Source of the DNA: Apostichopus japonicus
Lineage: Eukaryota; Echinodermata; Holothuroidea; Aspidochirotida; Stichopodidae
Assembly: GCF_037975245.1 (NCBI RefSeq)
Contig: NC_092581.1
Location: 6,599,501-6,663,500, forward strand
DNA: 64,000 nucleotides
Reading direction: 5' to 3'
In this document: positions 37,216-49,900 of the stretch, piece after piece
Position numbering within the stretch: position 1 is the first letter of the stretch
Layout: each line of letters begins with the position of its first letter
The notes under the pieces: generated by a model
What the model was told of the DNA's origin: nothing
Seen by the model: the letters and a program-made list of their open reading frames with translations, nothing else
Databases searched by the model: none
Position numbers and translations under genes: made by a program

Positions 37216-38907
37216 TAGTGTTCAACCGATTATGCATAACAGAAAATACCGATTACCGATTATTTTTTCCATAATCGTACCGATTCCGATTCCGATTATT
37301 TGAAAATGAGAAAATATCCCGTATATACGAAATCGGCAATAAAGTTTGACAGAAACAATAATTGTTGTGATTTTCCCCTGTTTCCTTTTGCTTCGTTGTT
37401 ATACAAGGCTCTAATGTATGTATGTACCAAATTACCTCTGGAGTTTCTCGGAAAGAAAAAAAAAGTGTTTTTTTTTTTAAATTTCCAAAATACGGAAATA
37501 TGACATCCTACCTAGTCAGTACTGTGCTAAGCGAATGGCCTAACCACCTCGACGTGAATGTCACCTGCTAATGGCTTGAAATGGGCTAAGAATAGTTACT
37601 CAAAATATCCATCTCAAAAAGTATCTCAGACAAACCATCCATCTTCAATCTTTACCAAAGTGTAAATTTTAATTACATGTTGCCTTCATTCCGACATTAT
37701 TTTCTACTTATTTTCAGTATTATACTGTTTATGAACAAATAGAAATGTTACGAACTTCAAGTTAAACATACCTATTCGTTACCTATTTAACTCGGAGAAG
37801 GTTTAATTAGAAAATGTAAGCTTAGGCCAATCAAACTGAAAAGCAAATTGTACCATCGTAACTTGTTTAAAATTACTCTAAAATGTAATACCAGATTGAT
37901 GTAAAGAAATAATAACAACTAGAAACTACTCCAATATAACATTCCCTCTGTAAGATATATCACTTACAGTACCTTCCAAACAAATGCCGATTTCCAGCAA
38001 ATTGAAAGTTTGCTACGCATTTTTTTTTTTTGCAAACCGATGGTTAGGCTACATTTCTCATTGACTTAGTGTGGTTGTTAGGCTAACATGTGGTCGAAGA
38101 TTGCAGTTTCCGTGGATATTTTTATTTTTTATTTGCGACACAACTAGAGCGAATTAACAGATGGCAAGGTTAGATTTCCATGCAGTTGACTTAGTGTGAA
38201 GTAAGACTACCATGTGGTCGGAGATTTGTGAGGATTTTAGGTTATTTTCGCTGATACTGAAATTGCTTCGTGCACGCCGTAATTTTCCACGGTAACTTCC
38301 CGGGGATTGTGCGCGACCCTACCGCACTGCTTCAAATTTGATGCGGAATGTGAAAACTGTTTGCGCGATTCGCGCTGCAACTGCAATTCCTAGCTAAAGC
38401 AAACGCATGTCACAATTAATTTTACACAGACACCTGATATAACGAGGGCGATTTTCTTATATTTCTTTTTCACACTCGTAATTGTGCTTTAGGAGGGCTT
38501 TTTAGCACATCGCTCCCGCTTATTTCCGACCCTGTCAAGCACATTCGTTAATTCGCGAAATTGGTATTGCTGCTATGCCTACTGTGCCAAGAAATTTGAA
38601 GTCACTAACCACGAGGGAAGCAAAATCGGCGACCCCGGCAGCGTAAATTGATGAAAGTATACACTGTGAAAGACGTATATAGAGGGTGTCTTATTTTAAT
38701 ATTTCGTAGTAAAAGAACAAACCTAATACATAAGCTGATATTTTCAACTTCCATATGTTTTTGAATAATGATATTTTCACCTTCCATATGTTTTTGAATA
38801 ATCGGTATGAAATAACTGGTATTCCACGTAATTTTTACCGATTCCGATTATGTTCCGATTATGCAATATTCGTACCGATTCCGATTAGGTTAATCGGTTG
38901 AACACTA
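37216..38907. mobile_element. Non-autonomous hAT element with intact TIRs and 8-bp TSD
   Basis: TAGTGTTCAACCGATTA at 37216-37232 is perfectly inverted at 38891-38907, and ATTGTTAT flanks both sides (37208-37215 and 38908-38915). The subterminal parts repeat ACCGATTCCGATTA-type motifs in both orientations. No transposase frame is seen in 1.69 kb, so it would need a partner element. The inside shares phrases such as TTAGGCTA and ACATGTGGTCG with the repeats near 60.5 and 63.5 kb. Confidence 0.9.
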
Positions 38908-38915
38908 ATTGTTAT

Positions 38916-39845
38916 ATATGTGTAATTGCTCCAATCCAAACAAGTGTGTTTTTCTCATGCCTCTGAGGATACTGTTCATGATTAATGCTACATAGTTTAA
39001 CGATGATGGTTGGGTTTCCTCCTTTAAACACCAACTATGGAGACAATTTTTTTTGTTTTTGTTTTCCATTAATTTGGGAGTTTATATACCCATAATCAAC
39101 ATGTGTAAAAAATAATCTTCGAAAACCTACTACAACCCATCAAAAAACGACCACGAAAATGGACATTTTGGGTAGTCACATGACATGAACCTCTGGAATG
39201 TCTGAAAACAGAGATTGACGTCATTGTTGGTACACCATGAAAATCAAAGCTGCAAAAGGCACTGTTTATACACGGATAGTGAACAATTGTACTGTATTTG
39301 ACTTCCAATTTCGAGCATTTGAAAAGTTGTTAGCGTAAAACAAGAATACATGAAGGTAAACAACTAGTTTTAAGACAATTTTAAGCAGAAAATTTAGCAA
39401 AATGGGTTATTGTATTGGCAAAATTTCCACTCAAATGGAGGCATCGTTTACGTAGCGGAGCTGAAAATAGCATCAAAACTGTAAAAATCCCCCAAAACAT
39501 GTAAAGGTCACCAGAGGTCAAATTGAAGTCAAGGGTCACCCAGATGCAGGTCGACAATTGGATTACATTGAAGCAACTCCCAACCCTAACGGACATTTCG
39601 TTCTCAAGTTATCGCAAAAATACTAGTTTTTTATCATTTATTGACCTTTGTTGACCTTCGATCACATTACCGTTATGTTTGGAAATGATCCCTTACCCCA
39701 TTCACAACTACTCCCAAAATATCAACCATGTCGGACCCTGTCAATGGGAGTTATTGCTGTTTTTAATATATTGGTTTTTGGCATCTAACTGACCTTTGAG
39801 GGCACCAAAAACAATAGGTATCTTCCTCTTACTATGGGCTATCCA
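38916..39845. other. Intergenic, no gene recognised
   Basis: The stretch at 39380-39840 has several TGACCTTTGTTGACCTT and AAGGTCACCAGAGGTCA phrases of a kind found in the dispersed repeat at 56.4-57.1 kb. No convincing coding exon. Confidence 0.4.
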
Positions 39846-40340
39846 CCAGTAAATCAATGCTTAACCCCCACTGTACCTGTAACCAAGCAGTAAATAAGTG
39901 CCTACCCCCCTGTACATGTAACCAATAAGTAAATCAATGCTTAACCCCCACCGCTGTACATGTAACCAAACAGTAAATAAATGCTTAACCCCCACCCACC
40001 GCTGTACATGTAACCAAACAGTAAATAAATGCTTAACCCCCACTGTACCTGTAACCAAGCAGTAAATATGTGCTTACACCCCTGTACATGTAACCAAGCA
40101 GTAAATAAATGCTTAACCCCCCCACTGTACATATAACCAAGCGGTAAATAAATGCTTAACCCCCACCCACCGCTGTACATGTAACCAAACAGTAAATAAA
40201 TGCTTAACCCCCACTGTACATGTAACCAAGCAGTAAATAAGTGCTTACCCCCCTGTACATGTAACCAAGCAGTAAATAAATGCTTAACCCCCCCGCTGTA
40301 CATGTAACCAAGCGGTAAATAAATGCTTAAACCCCCCTCC
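39846..40340. repeat. Minisatellite of about 42 bp downstream of GART
   Basis: About 12 units share CTGTACATGTAACCAAGCAG and TAAATAAATGCTTAACCCCC with variable numbers of C and an optional ACCCACCG block. The minus strand is open by chance through most of it, producing a repetitive frame that is unlikely to be a protein. Confidence 0.95.
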
Positions 40341-40726
40341 CCCCAACTTAAATTACATGTAGCCTCTTGAGAATCTCTTATAAGCCTCACCAATGTTAAC
40401 ATACCTATCCAGGTTCCCACAACAATATCCATTTCAATTATCATAGCTGACACATTGCACGTTCTACCTTCCTAAAGCATTCTCAAATTAAGCTGAAGAA
40501 GCATTCCTCTCTGAGCAGTCATAACCTTAAAATCATAGGACCCTCTGACTTCACTCTAAGGAACTTTTAAAGTCAAGATGGAATGTTCAGCCCTAAAAAA
40601 AGCAATAGCAACGCTTACCCAGAGTGCTACCACTTTATCTATTGTTCTGTTATATTCAAAGATAAAAATCTGGCTGATGGAAGGAGCAATTACTACTGCT
40701 TCACAAAAGTCAGAGATAGGATGATA

Positions 40727-40732
40727 TTTATT
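40727..40732 (-). terminator. Candidate GART poly(A) signal
   Basis: AATAAA on the minus strand about 250 bases after the GART stop codon. It is the first canonical hexamer found downstream of the stop. Confidence 0.4.
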
Positions 40733-40981
40733 GTTAACATACATAGTTGAACTTGTACAAATTATATTGGCATAACTTATCAGCTTCTTGCTTCCTAATA
40801 ACACCAATGAGCATTGGAAACATTCCACCAAACCAAATCACAAGTGCTTCCTTTTTTTCTTTTTTGGCATAAATTAAAGAATGGTCAAACTTTGTTATCA
40901 TATTCCTTTGTGCAGAGGATTTTTCATGAATGTTGGTTTGTTCATGTCACTGCTCTCACCACTTTTCTTATTCCATTCTTG

Positions 40982-43900
40982 CTAGCTCTGCCATTCCACT
41001 TTCCCATCGTTTCCATACCTCACTTTTCCAGAGGCCACCAATTGTAGAGCTTCTGGATAAGCTATCCACTCCATCTGTCGTATTCTTGTTGTAAGAGACT
41101 CCTCAGAATCTTCAGGGAGAACAGGGACAGCCTTTTGAACAATGATGGCTCCAGCATCCACTTCCTCCTGTGAGATGCATGGAAACAACACATATAGCAA
41201 CAAAATGTACTTAAAATAAGAAAATATTACTCAATGACCACATTACATGATTAAATAAGTGATTACATTAACATTAGCGTCAAACAGACAGCGAAACAAG
41301 ATTTAACCCAGGGCCTATAAAATTCAGCCATTGTATGGACCTTTCAATTAAACATCGGCACTGTAGCTGCCTTTCTCTGCATTGTCCAATAATGGTTACA
41401 TGTCGTCTACCATTTCCCAAAATATCTACTTCTGTCTGGAAAGAAATGATTCAGTTCATGAGTAAAAGACCCTTCCCTTTCTTAAGCTTGTGAGTCACAC
41501 ACAAAATTCCAACAAAATTCCAATGATAGCATTTGAAATGAGAAAACAATTCTTACCACTACAAAATGAACGGAACAACCACTCAATCGAACACCAGCTT
41601 CAATTGCTTGCTTCTGAGCATGCATTCCAGGGAATGATGGCAAGAGAGATGGATGAATATTCAAAAGGGCCCCACGCCACTTTCGAACAAATTCTCCACT
41701 CAGGATCCTCATGAATCCAGCTAGGCATATTAAATCAACACCAACATCACTGAGCGTCTGGTGTAGCTTCATGTCAAATTCAACTCTTGATTTGAAATCT
41801 TTATGACTGATAATCTGTAATGTAAAATGAAAAATTGTTACTATAGTCTATAACAATATAATATTCCACTGTTATCCCGGTAACCATAAAGGACCTGACA
41901 ATTGTTACTATAGGCTATAACATTATAATATTCCACTGATATCCCTGTAACCATAAAGGACCTGACAATTGTTACTATGGGCTAGGTTCTCACTTTCTGG
42001 ACTTTATTCATCTTTTTTATCAGGAAGGAAAATAAATCAGTGCGCTCCGCGCGCAGTGCTCACTTTTTTTTTTTTGCCTTGGGCTTCGGGCAAAAAATCT
42101 TTTGACCATCGTCAAAAACCATTTGACCATATTTTAATAAGTTGCTTCTCAACGTGATTCATTTCCCATTATTTTATATCAAATAATGATTCATAGCATG
42201 AACGTTTCATGACTATTAAAGTATGGAAGGTGTCAGTGCCCATTTAAATCTACCTTTGTTGGTATGCCAGCTCTCTTGGCTTTTGCCAATCCTTCAACTT
42301 CTGGCTTATTTGACATCACAAGACATATTTCTGCATCACATCTATTCATGGAATTCCTTGTAAAATCAATCAGTGCTTGAAGATTTGTACCTGGTAAAGA
42401 TAAGGAAACATTACGTTGAGTTATTTAATATCACATCTAATTTGAAATTTAAGGCAAAGTCACCATTCTATGTAAGAAATATAACCCAGACTCACAGGCA
42501 TTATTCGCTCAAGATAATATAGGTATTTCAATGTAGAAGCTCTTACTATTTTTGTACACTAGCAAAGACTTCAAAAATCAATATGCAAGATATTCTTTGC
42601 TGCTGTTTCTGTTCAAAGAATAATTTTTACTGTTCTTAGTCTGTTGCAAAATTGTTTCAACATGCACAACTTTACTAAACAACCACAATTCTTTTTTAAA
42701 CAGCACCCTACTTGGTTAGTGACAGTGCAATGCTACTCACATCAATGGCAAATTCACATGCCAATTGTTAATTTTAACCTGTATCATCCAAACCAGGCAA
42801 GATGCAGTCTTATTTGGGCCAACAGAGTTCAATGCCAACACAATGCTTCTTGGCTTATGTAAGGCACATACTACTGCATAATGCATATACATAAATCATA
42901 TTCAAGCATCACTCAAATTAAAGTTCATTTTATGATGAGAAACAGATTTAATATGAATTTATCAAAAACAACTTAAATTATAACATTGGGATTACAACCA
43001 CTACTTATGTGATATGCACACTGTAGTAACCACTTCTTTGGTGATATGCACACTGTATTAACCACTACTAAGGTGATATACACTGTATTAACCACTACTT
43101 AGATGATATGCACACTGTAATAAACACTACTTAGGTGATATGCACACTGTATTAACCACTACTCAGGTATATGCACACTGTATTAACCACTCTTAAGGTG
43201 ATATGCACACTGTATTAACCACTAATTAGGTGATATGCACACTGTATTAACCACTACTTAGGTGATATGCACACTGTATCAACTACTACTAAGGTGATAT
43301 ATGCACACTGTATTAACCACTCTTAAGGTGATATGCACACTGTATTAACCCCTATTAAGGTGATATGCACACTGTATTAACCACTAATTAGGTGATATGC
43401 ACACTGTATTAACCACTACTACTGTAAGATGATATGTACACTATTAACCACTACTTAGGTGATATGCACACTGTATTAACCACTACTCAGGTGATATGCA
43501 CACTGTATTAACCACTCTTAAGGTGATATGCACACTGTATTAACCCCTATTAAGGTGATATGCACACTGTATTAACCACTAATTAGGTGATATGCACACT
43601 GTATTAACCACTACTACTGTAAGATGATATGTACACTATTAACCACTACTTAGGTGATATGTACACTGTATTAACCACTACTCAGGTGATATGCACACTG
43701 TATTAACCACTCTTAAGGTGATATGCACACTGTATTAACCCCTATTAAGATGATATGCACACTGTATTAACCACTACTAAGGTGATATGCACACTGTATA
43801 TTAACCACTAATTAGGTGATATGCACACTGTATTAACCACTACTTAGGTGATATGCACACTGTATTAACCGCTACTTAGGTGATATGCTCACAATATTAA

Positions 43901-46900
43901 CCACTACTAAGGTGATATGCACACTGTATGAACCACTACTTAGGTGATATGCACACTGTATTAACCACTAATTAGGTGATATGCACACTGTATTAACCAC
44001 TACTAAGGTGATATGCACACTGTACAGTATTAACCACTAATAAGGTGATATGCACATTGTCTTAACCACTACTTAGGTGATATGCACACTGTATATTAAC
44101 CACTAATTGGGTGATATGCACACTGTATTAACCACTACTAAGGTGATATGCACACTGTATTAACCACTACTTTGGTGATATGCACACTGTATTAACTACT
44201 TATAGGGTGATAGCACACTGTATTAACCACTACTAAGGTGATATGCACACTGTATTAACCAGTAATTAGGTGATATGTACACTGTATTAACTACTACAAA
44301 GGTGATATGCACACGGTATTAACCACTACTAAGGTGATATGCACACTGTATTAACCACTTCTTAGGTGATATACACACTGTATTAACCACTACTTAGGTG
44401 ATATGCACACTGTATTAACCACTACTTTGGTGATATGCACACTGTATTAACTACTTATAGGGTGATATGCACACTGTATTAACCACTACTAAGGTGATAT
44501 GCACACTGTATTAACCAGTAATTAGGTGATATGCACACTGTATTAACTACTACTTAGGTGATATGCACACGGTATTAACCACTACTAAGGTGATATGTAC
44601 ACTGTATTAACCACTACTTTGGTGATATGCACACTGTATTAACTACTTATAGGGGGATATGCACACTGTATTAACCACTACTAAGGTGATATGCACACTG
44701 TATTAACCACTTCTTAGGTGATATGCACACTGTATTAACCACTACTTAGGTGGTATGCACACTGTATTAACCACTTATTAGGTTTATGCAGACTGTATTA
44801 AGTACACCTTGATAGGTTAGCATCTGTGATACCATACCACCCTCATAACATCAGTGATCCCATTTGTAATTTAACAAAGCAGGATGATTGACACATTTTA
44901 CAGCTAATTTAAATACCAACAATATTACAATCTCATGCATTATTTTTTTTTTTTTTAATTCTGTTCACCACACATACAGGGCATCATACAAATAACACCT
45001 GCAAACAGCTACCAACTCACACTGTTCAATCCCATTAACAATGGACAATGGTAAAAGTAATATTTTATGATAAACCAGCAAAGCCAAGTGTTTGTCATGT
45101 TATCATATACATACAATTAAAGGCTCAGATCAACTAAGGCTATAACCAGGATTGAGATCTTTGAAGAACCCTTCAATGCAGTGTATATCCTAGTCACCAA
45201 ATCCTGCTCTCCAATGACAAGATAATTTGCTACTTCAACTACGATAGCCAGGATTCTTACACATTTCACTACAAATTTCTTGATGCTTCTTTGCTTTCTA
45301 AGCATTAAGTAAGCTGAAGACATTTCATGATTTGATGCTGATATCTCTTTTTTTATAAGAGGGATACTGCTTCCTAATAAGGGAAAGGGAACCAGTGTTT
45401 TTTATCATCAAACGGTAAAGAATATCAAAGAAAATAAAGAACATCAGCCAAAACTAACTTACAGGAATACTACTTTCAGCCAGCTATACATAGCAGTGGA
45501 CAAACATAACAAGATTTCTCTTAACATTCTACATCACATTATGATACAGTAAATATGAGAATGGATTGATATGTTTCTTCTTTAAAAACCAACACAAAGG
45601 CAATTTATTCCAGTAAAAGGGACATGATGGTTGGCTGATCAAAGAAATGGAAAGACTGCTTCTGATTTGAAAAAGTCTTCAAAATATTGATCCTCCATGC
45701 ATATGAAGTTTCCCACTTTGAAAATTTGAAGAAAAATGTACCTGTGCCTGATATGAGAACTGCTACTTTAAGCTTTCTTCTTTCTTGTGACAATATTTGC
45801 CCCAGGTAACTTCTTTGCAAGGCCTGGGATAAGCCAGTGATAACAACTTGCTGATCTGGAAAACAATACAAGAAATTTAAAAGAAACCAAAGTACTCCTT
45901 TTGTAACAGTGTGCATTTCTATTATGGAATTACTCCTTTGCATTAAAAACCAATCACCCACTACCAGGCTTGGTGCACATGCTACCAAGCTTCGAAAACA
46001 GAAATTGTTAACTAAATTGTAACTAAAAAATCCAAATTGACTGCATACAGAAAAGTATTTCTCTTCACCAAGTTTAAACAATTTTTTTTGTAGAATACTT
46101 GAAACAAATTTGTTACAGTTATATCACATCAATGTATATGGACATGCAAAGACTGTTCATATCCATTCCTGATTATGTCTAACACTTAAGAAAATGAAAA
46201 AGGGATGATAAGGCCCAGTTACTTGAATAAACACAAAATGTATTTGTAAACACTCATAAAGGTTAACCAATTTCAATCCCTGTAGGGATCTTTCAGTGAC
46301 AGAAATCATATTTACAATATACACATACAAACTCAGCATGGAAAGCATCCTTAAACTCAAAATATGAATAAAAAATAGACAAGAAAAGCTTGAATTGAAA
46401 GAATGGACAAAACTGACATTTCTATGATACAATTTGATACAGTATTTGAAGTTACACAAGTTGAGCAATAAACTATTAAGTAAACAATTAAATCTTCAAG
46501 TCTTTGTTCAAATTTAACATTTGATAAGAGGGTTTCATTACCATTCTTCGAACAAGATTTAACAGAACCAATTCTCCAAACAGTCTCAGAATTCACTTCA
46601 ATCAGTGACTGGATTTCATTTGCATTCTCAGCTTTCACAATCAAAACAGCGCCGATGCCACAATTGAATGTTCTAGACATTTCCTGTTCTTCTATATTTC
46701 CTGATTGTGAGAGCCATCCAAACACAGCTGGAACAGTCCACTGGCTAGCATCAAGCTCTACTTTCACATTTTCTGGCAAGACACGTGGAATGTTTTCAGA
46801 AAGACCACCCCCAGTGATGTGAGAAAAGGCTTTCACCTTTCCACTTCTGATACTGGGTAGTAATGACTTGGAGTAAATCCTTGTAGGGGTAAGTAAAACC

Positions 46901-49900
46901 TCTCCTGCATAGCAAAGAATAAGCCATGAGAAATATTAACAAACCAAATTGATGTCTCTTTCCATGTGATGCATTACTCCTCTTCTTCTTAATTAGCCTA
47001 CCTGCCCAGTGTCACGTGGTAATAACTCACATTTCGAGGCTAGTGACATTCTGTTTCACTTGTTATGATTAACTAGTGCATACATTTGACCACATTAATT
47101 AAAGTGAACTTACTCTTTTGTTGGTGGTTATTAAACAGATGTGAATAAAGTACATTAAATTGTGTCGTATATTTCAGAGGTCAGGGATGTGCTCACACTG
47201 GGTGGCTGCGCCCCGGCAGTTCTGAATGCCGCCCAGCACAAACAGTGTTTTAAACATTTTTGCCCAGCAATTTTTGATGATATATTAACAAATTTTACTG
47301 TACCAAAATCTGGGAGGAAACATGGCACAGAATAGGAAAAATAGCACCACCAAAGCACACTTCATGTGCAAAATTTGTCCAGTGGGGAGGGGGTACCCCA
47401 CCCATAAGATCCCTCTCCCAGAGTGTGGATCACACTACCGCACAATCTGCCCAGCACTCAAATATTCCTGAGCACATCCCTGAGAGGTTAGTTAGATACT
47501 GGAATGTTTTGATTGTTCGTGGTTAACATGGAATGCCGTAGCTAGTAGGCATCAGCTAGGATGTGTCTAGTGTCATTTATTCGATAGTAGTATTCGCCTG
47601 ACTGAGGTTACGCCAGCAAAAGGCATGTAAAGCGTTACCGCTGCCTGATAGGTAGTCATTGTGAGGCTGCAGTCCTGGATCAGTTTGCAGTCCTTCAAGT
47701 AGTATTACCTATGTTAAGTGAGGGTTGTTCCTTGTGTTCATAAACCGGACTTCTGCTGAGAATTCCGTAAGTTCATTCATGTTTTTGTATTAATATTTGG
47801 TGAATGTAAGAGAAGTAAACCCAACAATGTATATATTGAAGAACCTGATACCCGCATAACAAATGTATACATAGTATGTTTTGAAATATGTTTCAGGTTA
47901 TTTACGTTTGTCTGCTGTTCTCAGCAGGAATGACGTTGCCTTTGGGGCGGATGGAATCCGCAAGTAGTAGTTCATTTGTGAAAATGTTAAACAACTTTTA
48001 ATTTATATACGCTACCATGTATTGTATTGTAAATAAACTAAGAAGATTTATTTGATACATTTTCAGGGTTTTTGTTTCCGTTATGGTAATACACATTCTA
48101 CACTTATGCACCGCCTTCTTCATCGTTTTTTGGCTCTGATCAACCCCTTGACTATTCGAACCTGGTGACATCCAGTCCTACGCTTTTTGCACCAATAAAT
48201 TCAGTAAAAGGAGATGTATAATGTGCACACTGACACAAATCTACCTCTACATTACCAAGGTATTACAAGGCCATATGTAAATGAACAATTTAGGAATCTT
48301 TATTTATTGAACTGAGTTATTTGAGATTACCAATCCGAAAATCAACAGATGTTAATAATGTCCTACTCTCAAGGCGCATTGCTCATACTTTGAATGCTAC
48401 GATACATACCTGTGTGATGAAAATATATTAGAAAATTTATATACCTTTACCAAATCTTTGTTTGTAACATAATCAGTAGTCTCTCCCTCCTTTGGATAAT
48501 TCATTATTTTTTAAATACCAGAGTAATAACATAAACACAAGACATCAAACTTGACATCAGAATACTTCCTCATATATTGCAAGCCATAGGTGTCTGCACC
48601 TCTAAGGTAGAAGTGAATACCATACATTACTAAGAAATTAAACAGCACACTAGGAAAGGATATGAAATCATATTCATCTTAAAATTGCCCACATCAGCAC
48701 TATGCCACATTTCTATTATCAAATGGAACATATTTAACATAGTCATGATCAGTGACTTAATTATTTCTTAACTTCTAATTTGTCAAAGATATGTTGCCCA
48801 TAAATGCTTTGTTATTAAACAGCAACAATTGACCACACCACCAAGGTATGCATTCCACTTTGGCCTTTCGCTCAGAGGGTCTACGAGACACAAGTTTACA
48901 TGGTGGTGCACCTTCCTACCAAGTTTGCAATTTTACAAGTAGTTTATAACACTAAATTTCTGATGTAACAGACAGACAAACACACACAGACAGCTTCTTA
49001 CCCCTATACCTGATATGGACTTCCGACCACCCTCAATTACCCTACCATGGGTGACCTCCTGAGACTCACTACTCACGAACATTAACTATTACCATGGCAA
49101 CTGTGATAGCTGCTACACCCTCAACTGACCAACCAACTACAATATCTCATCCTCCTCGTGGGAGATAACAATGACTGAAGAGTTTTACATACAGGGCTAT
49201 CACAGAGCAAGAACACTACTTAATTCTTCACTTGACCTACTACTACAGAACATCTTTTAACAGTTGTAAAGCACTACAATTCTGCTGGATAAGATCTATA
49301 GCATTTATAACAAACTAGAGAGTCAAGATTAAGTTATGAGAGCTCACTGACTAACAGGAAAAAGTATCAGCCTTACCAAGTTGTTTATCTTCTTGGAATG
49401 GACATAGATCATTTAATGAAAGTCCTTCTTTATCAATGATCTTACGTACAAGGCTGAATCCATTGCTATGAATACCAGATGAACCAACACCTAGTACAAC
49501 ATCTCCTTCTTGTATGTCACAAGTACGTGGTAGGAGAGCTTCTCTTTCAACAGCACCAACAGCAAAGCCTGCTAGGTCATACTCTCCACTATCATACATC
49601 CCAGGCATCTCAGCTGTTTCTCCACCTGCAGAGAAATGCAAGAAACAAACACTCTATTAAATTATTCTTAATGGATGACACTTGTTTAAGTTTGAACATG
49701 TTGACACAACTTTAGTAGCAAAACAATAGAAACAATGATGCATAGAATGTCAAGATTGATATGTCTGTAGGGAGATAACCTATATTATGGGGACCAGTCA
49801 TCCTCATACTATAGTTAAGCTTGCTGGTTTTTATAGTGGACAGTACTAATAATGCAATGTTTCACATTGTGTAAAATACAGAATTGTAAAGTCCCACAGC

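Noticed and set aside
39941-40453. 170-codon minus-strand frame with repeated YLLFGYMYSGG
   Set aside because: It is entirely a read-through of the minisatellite at 39846-40340, without splice sites or a non-repetitive part.
45605-46081. 158-codon minus-strand frame as an independent gene
   Set aside because: Only its part at 45742-45855 is coding (a GART exon); the remainder is intron read-through.
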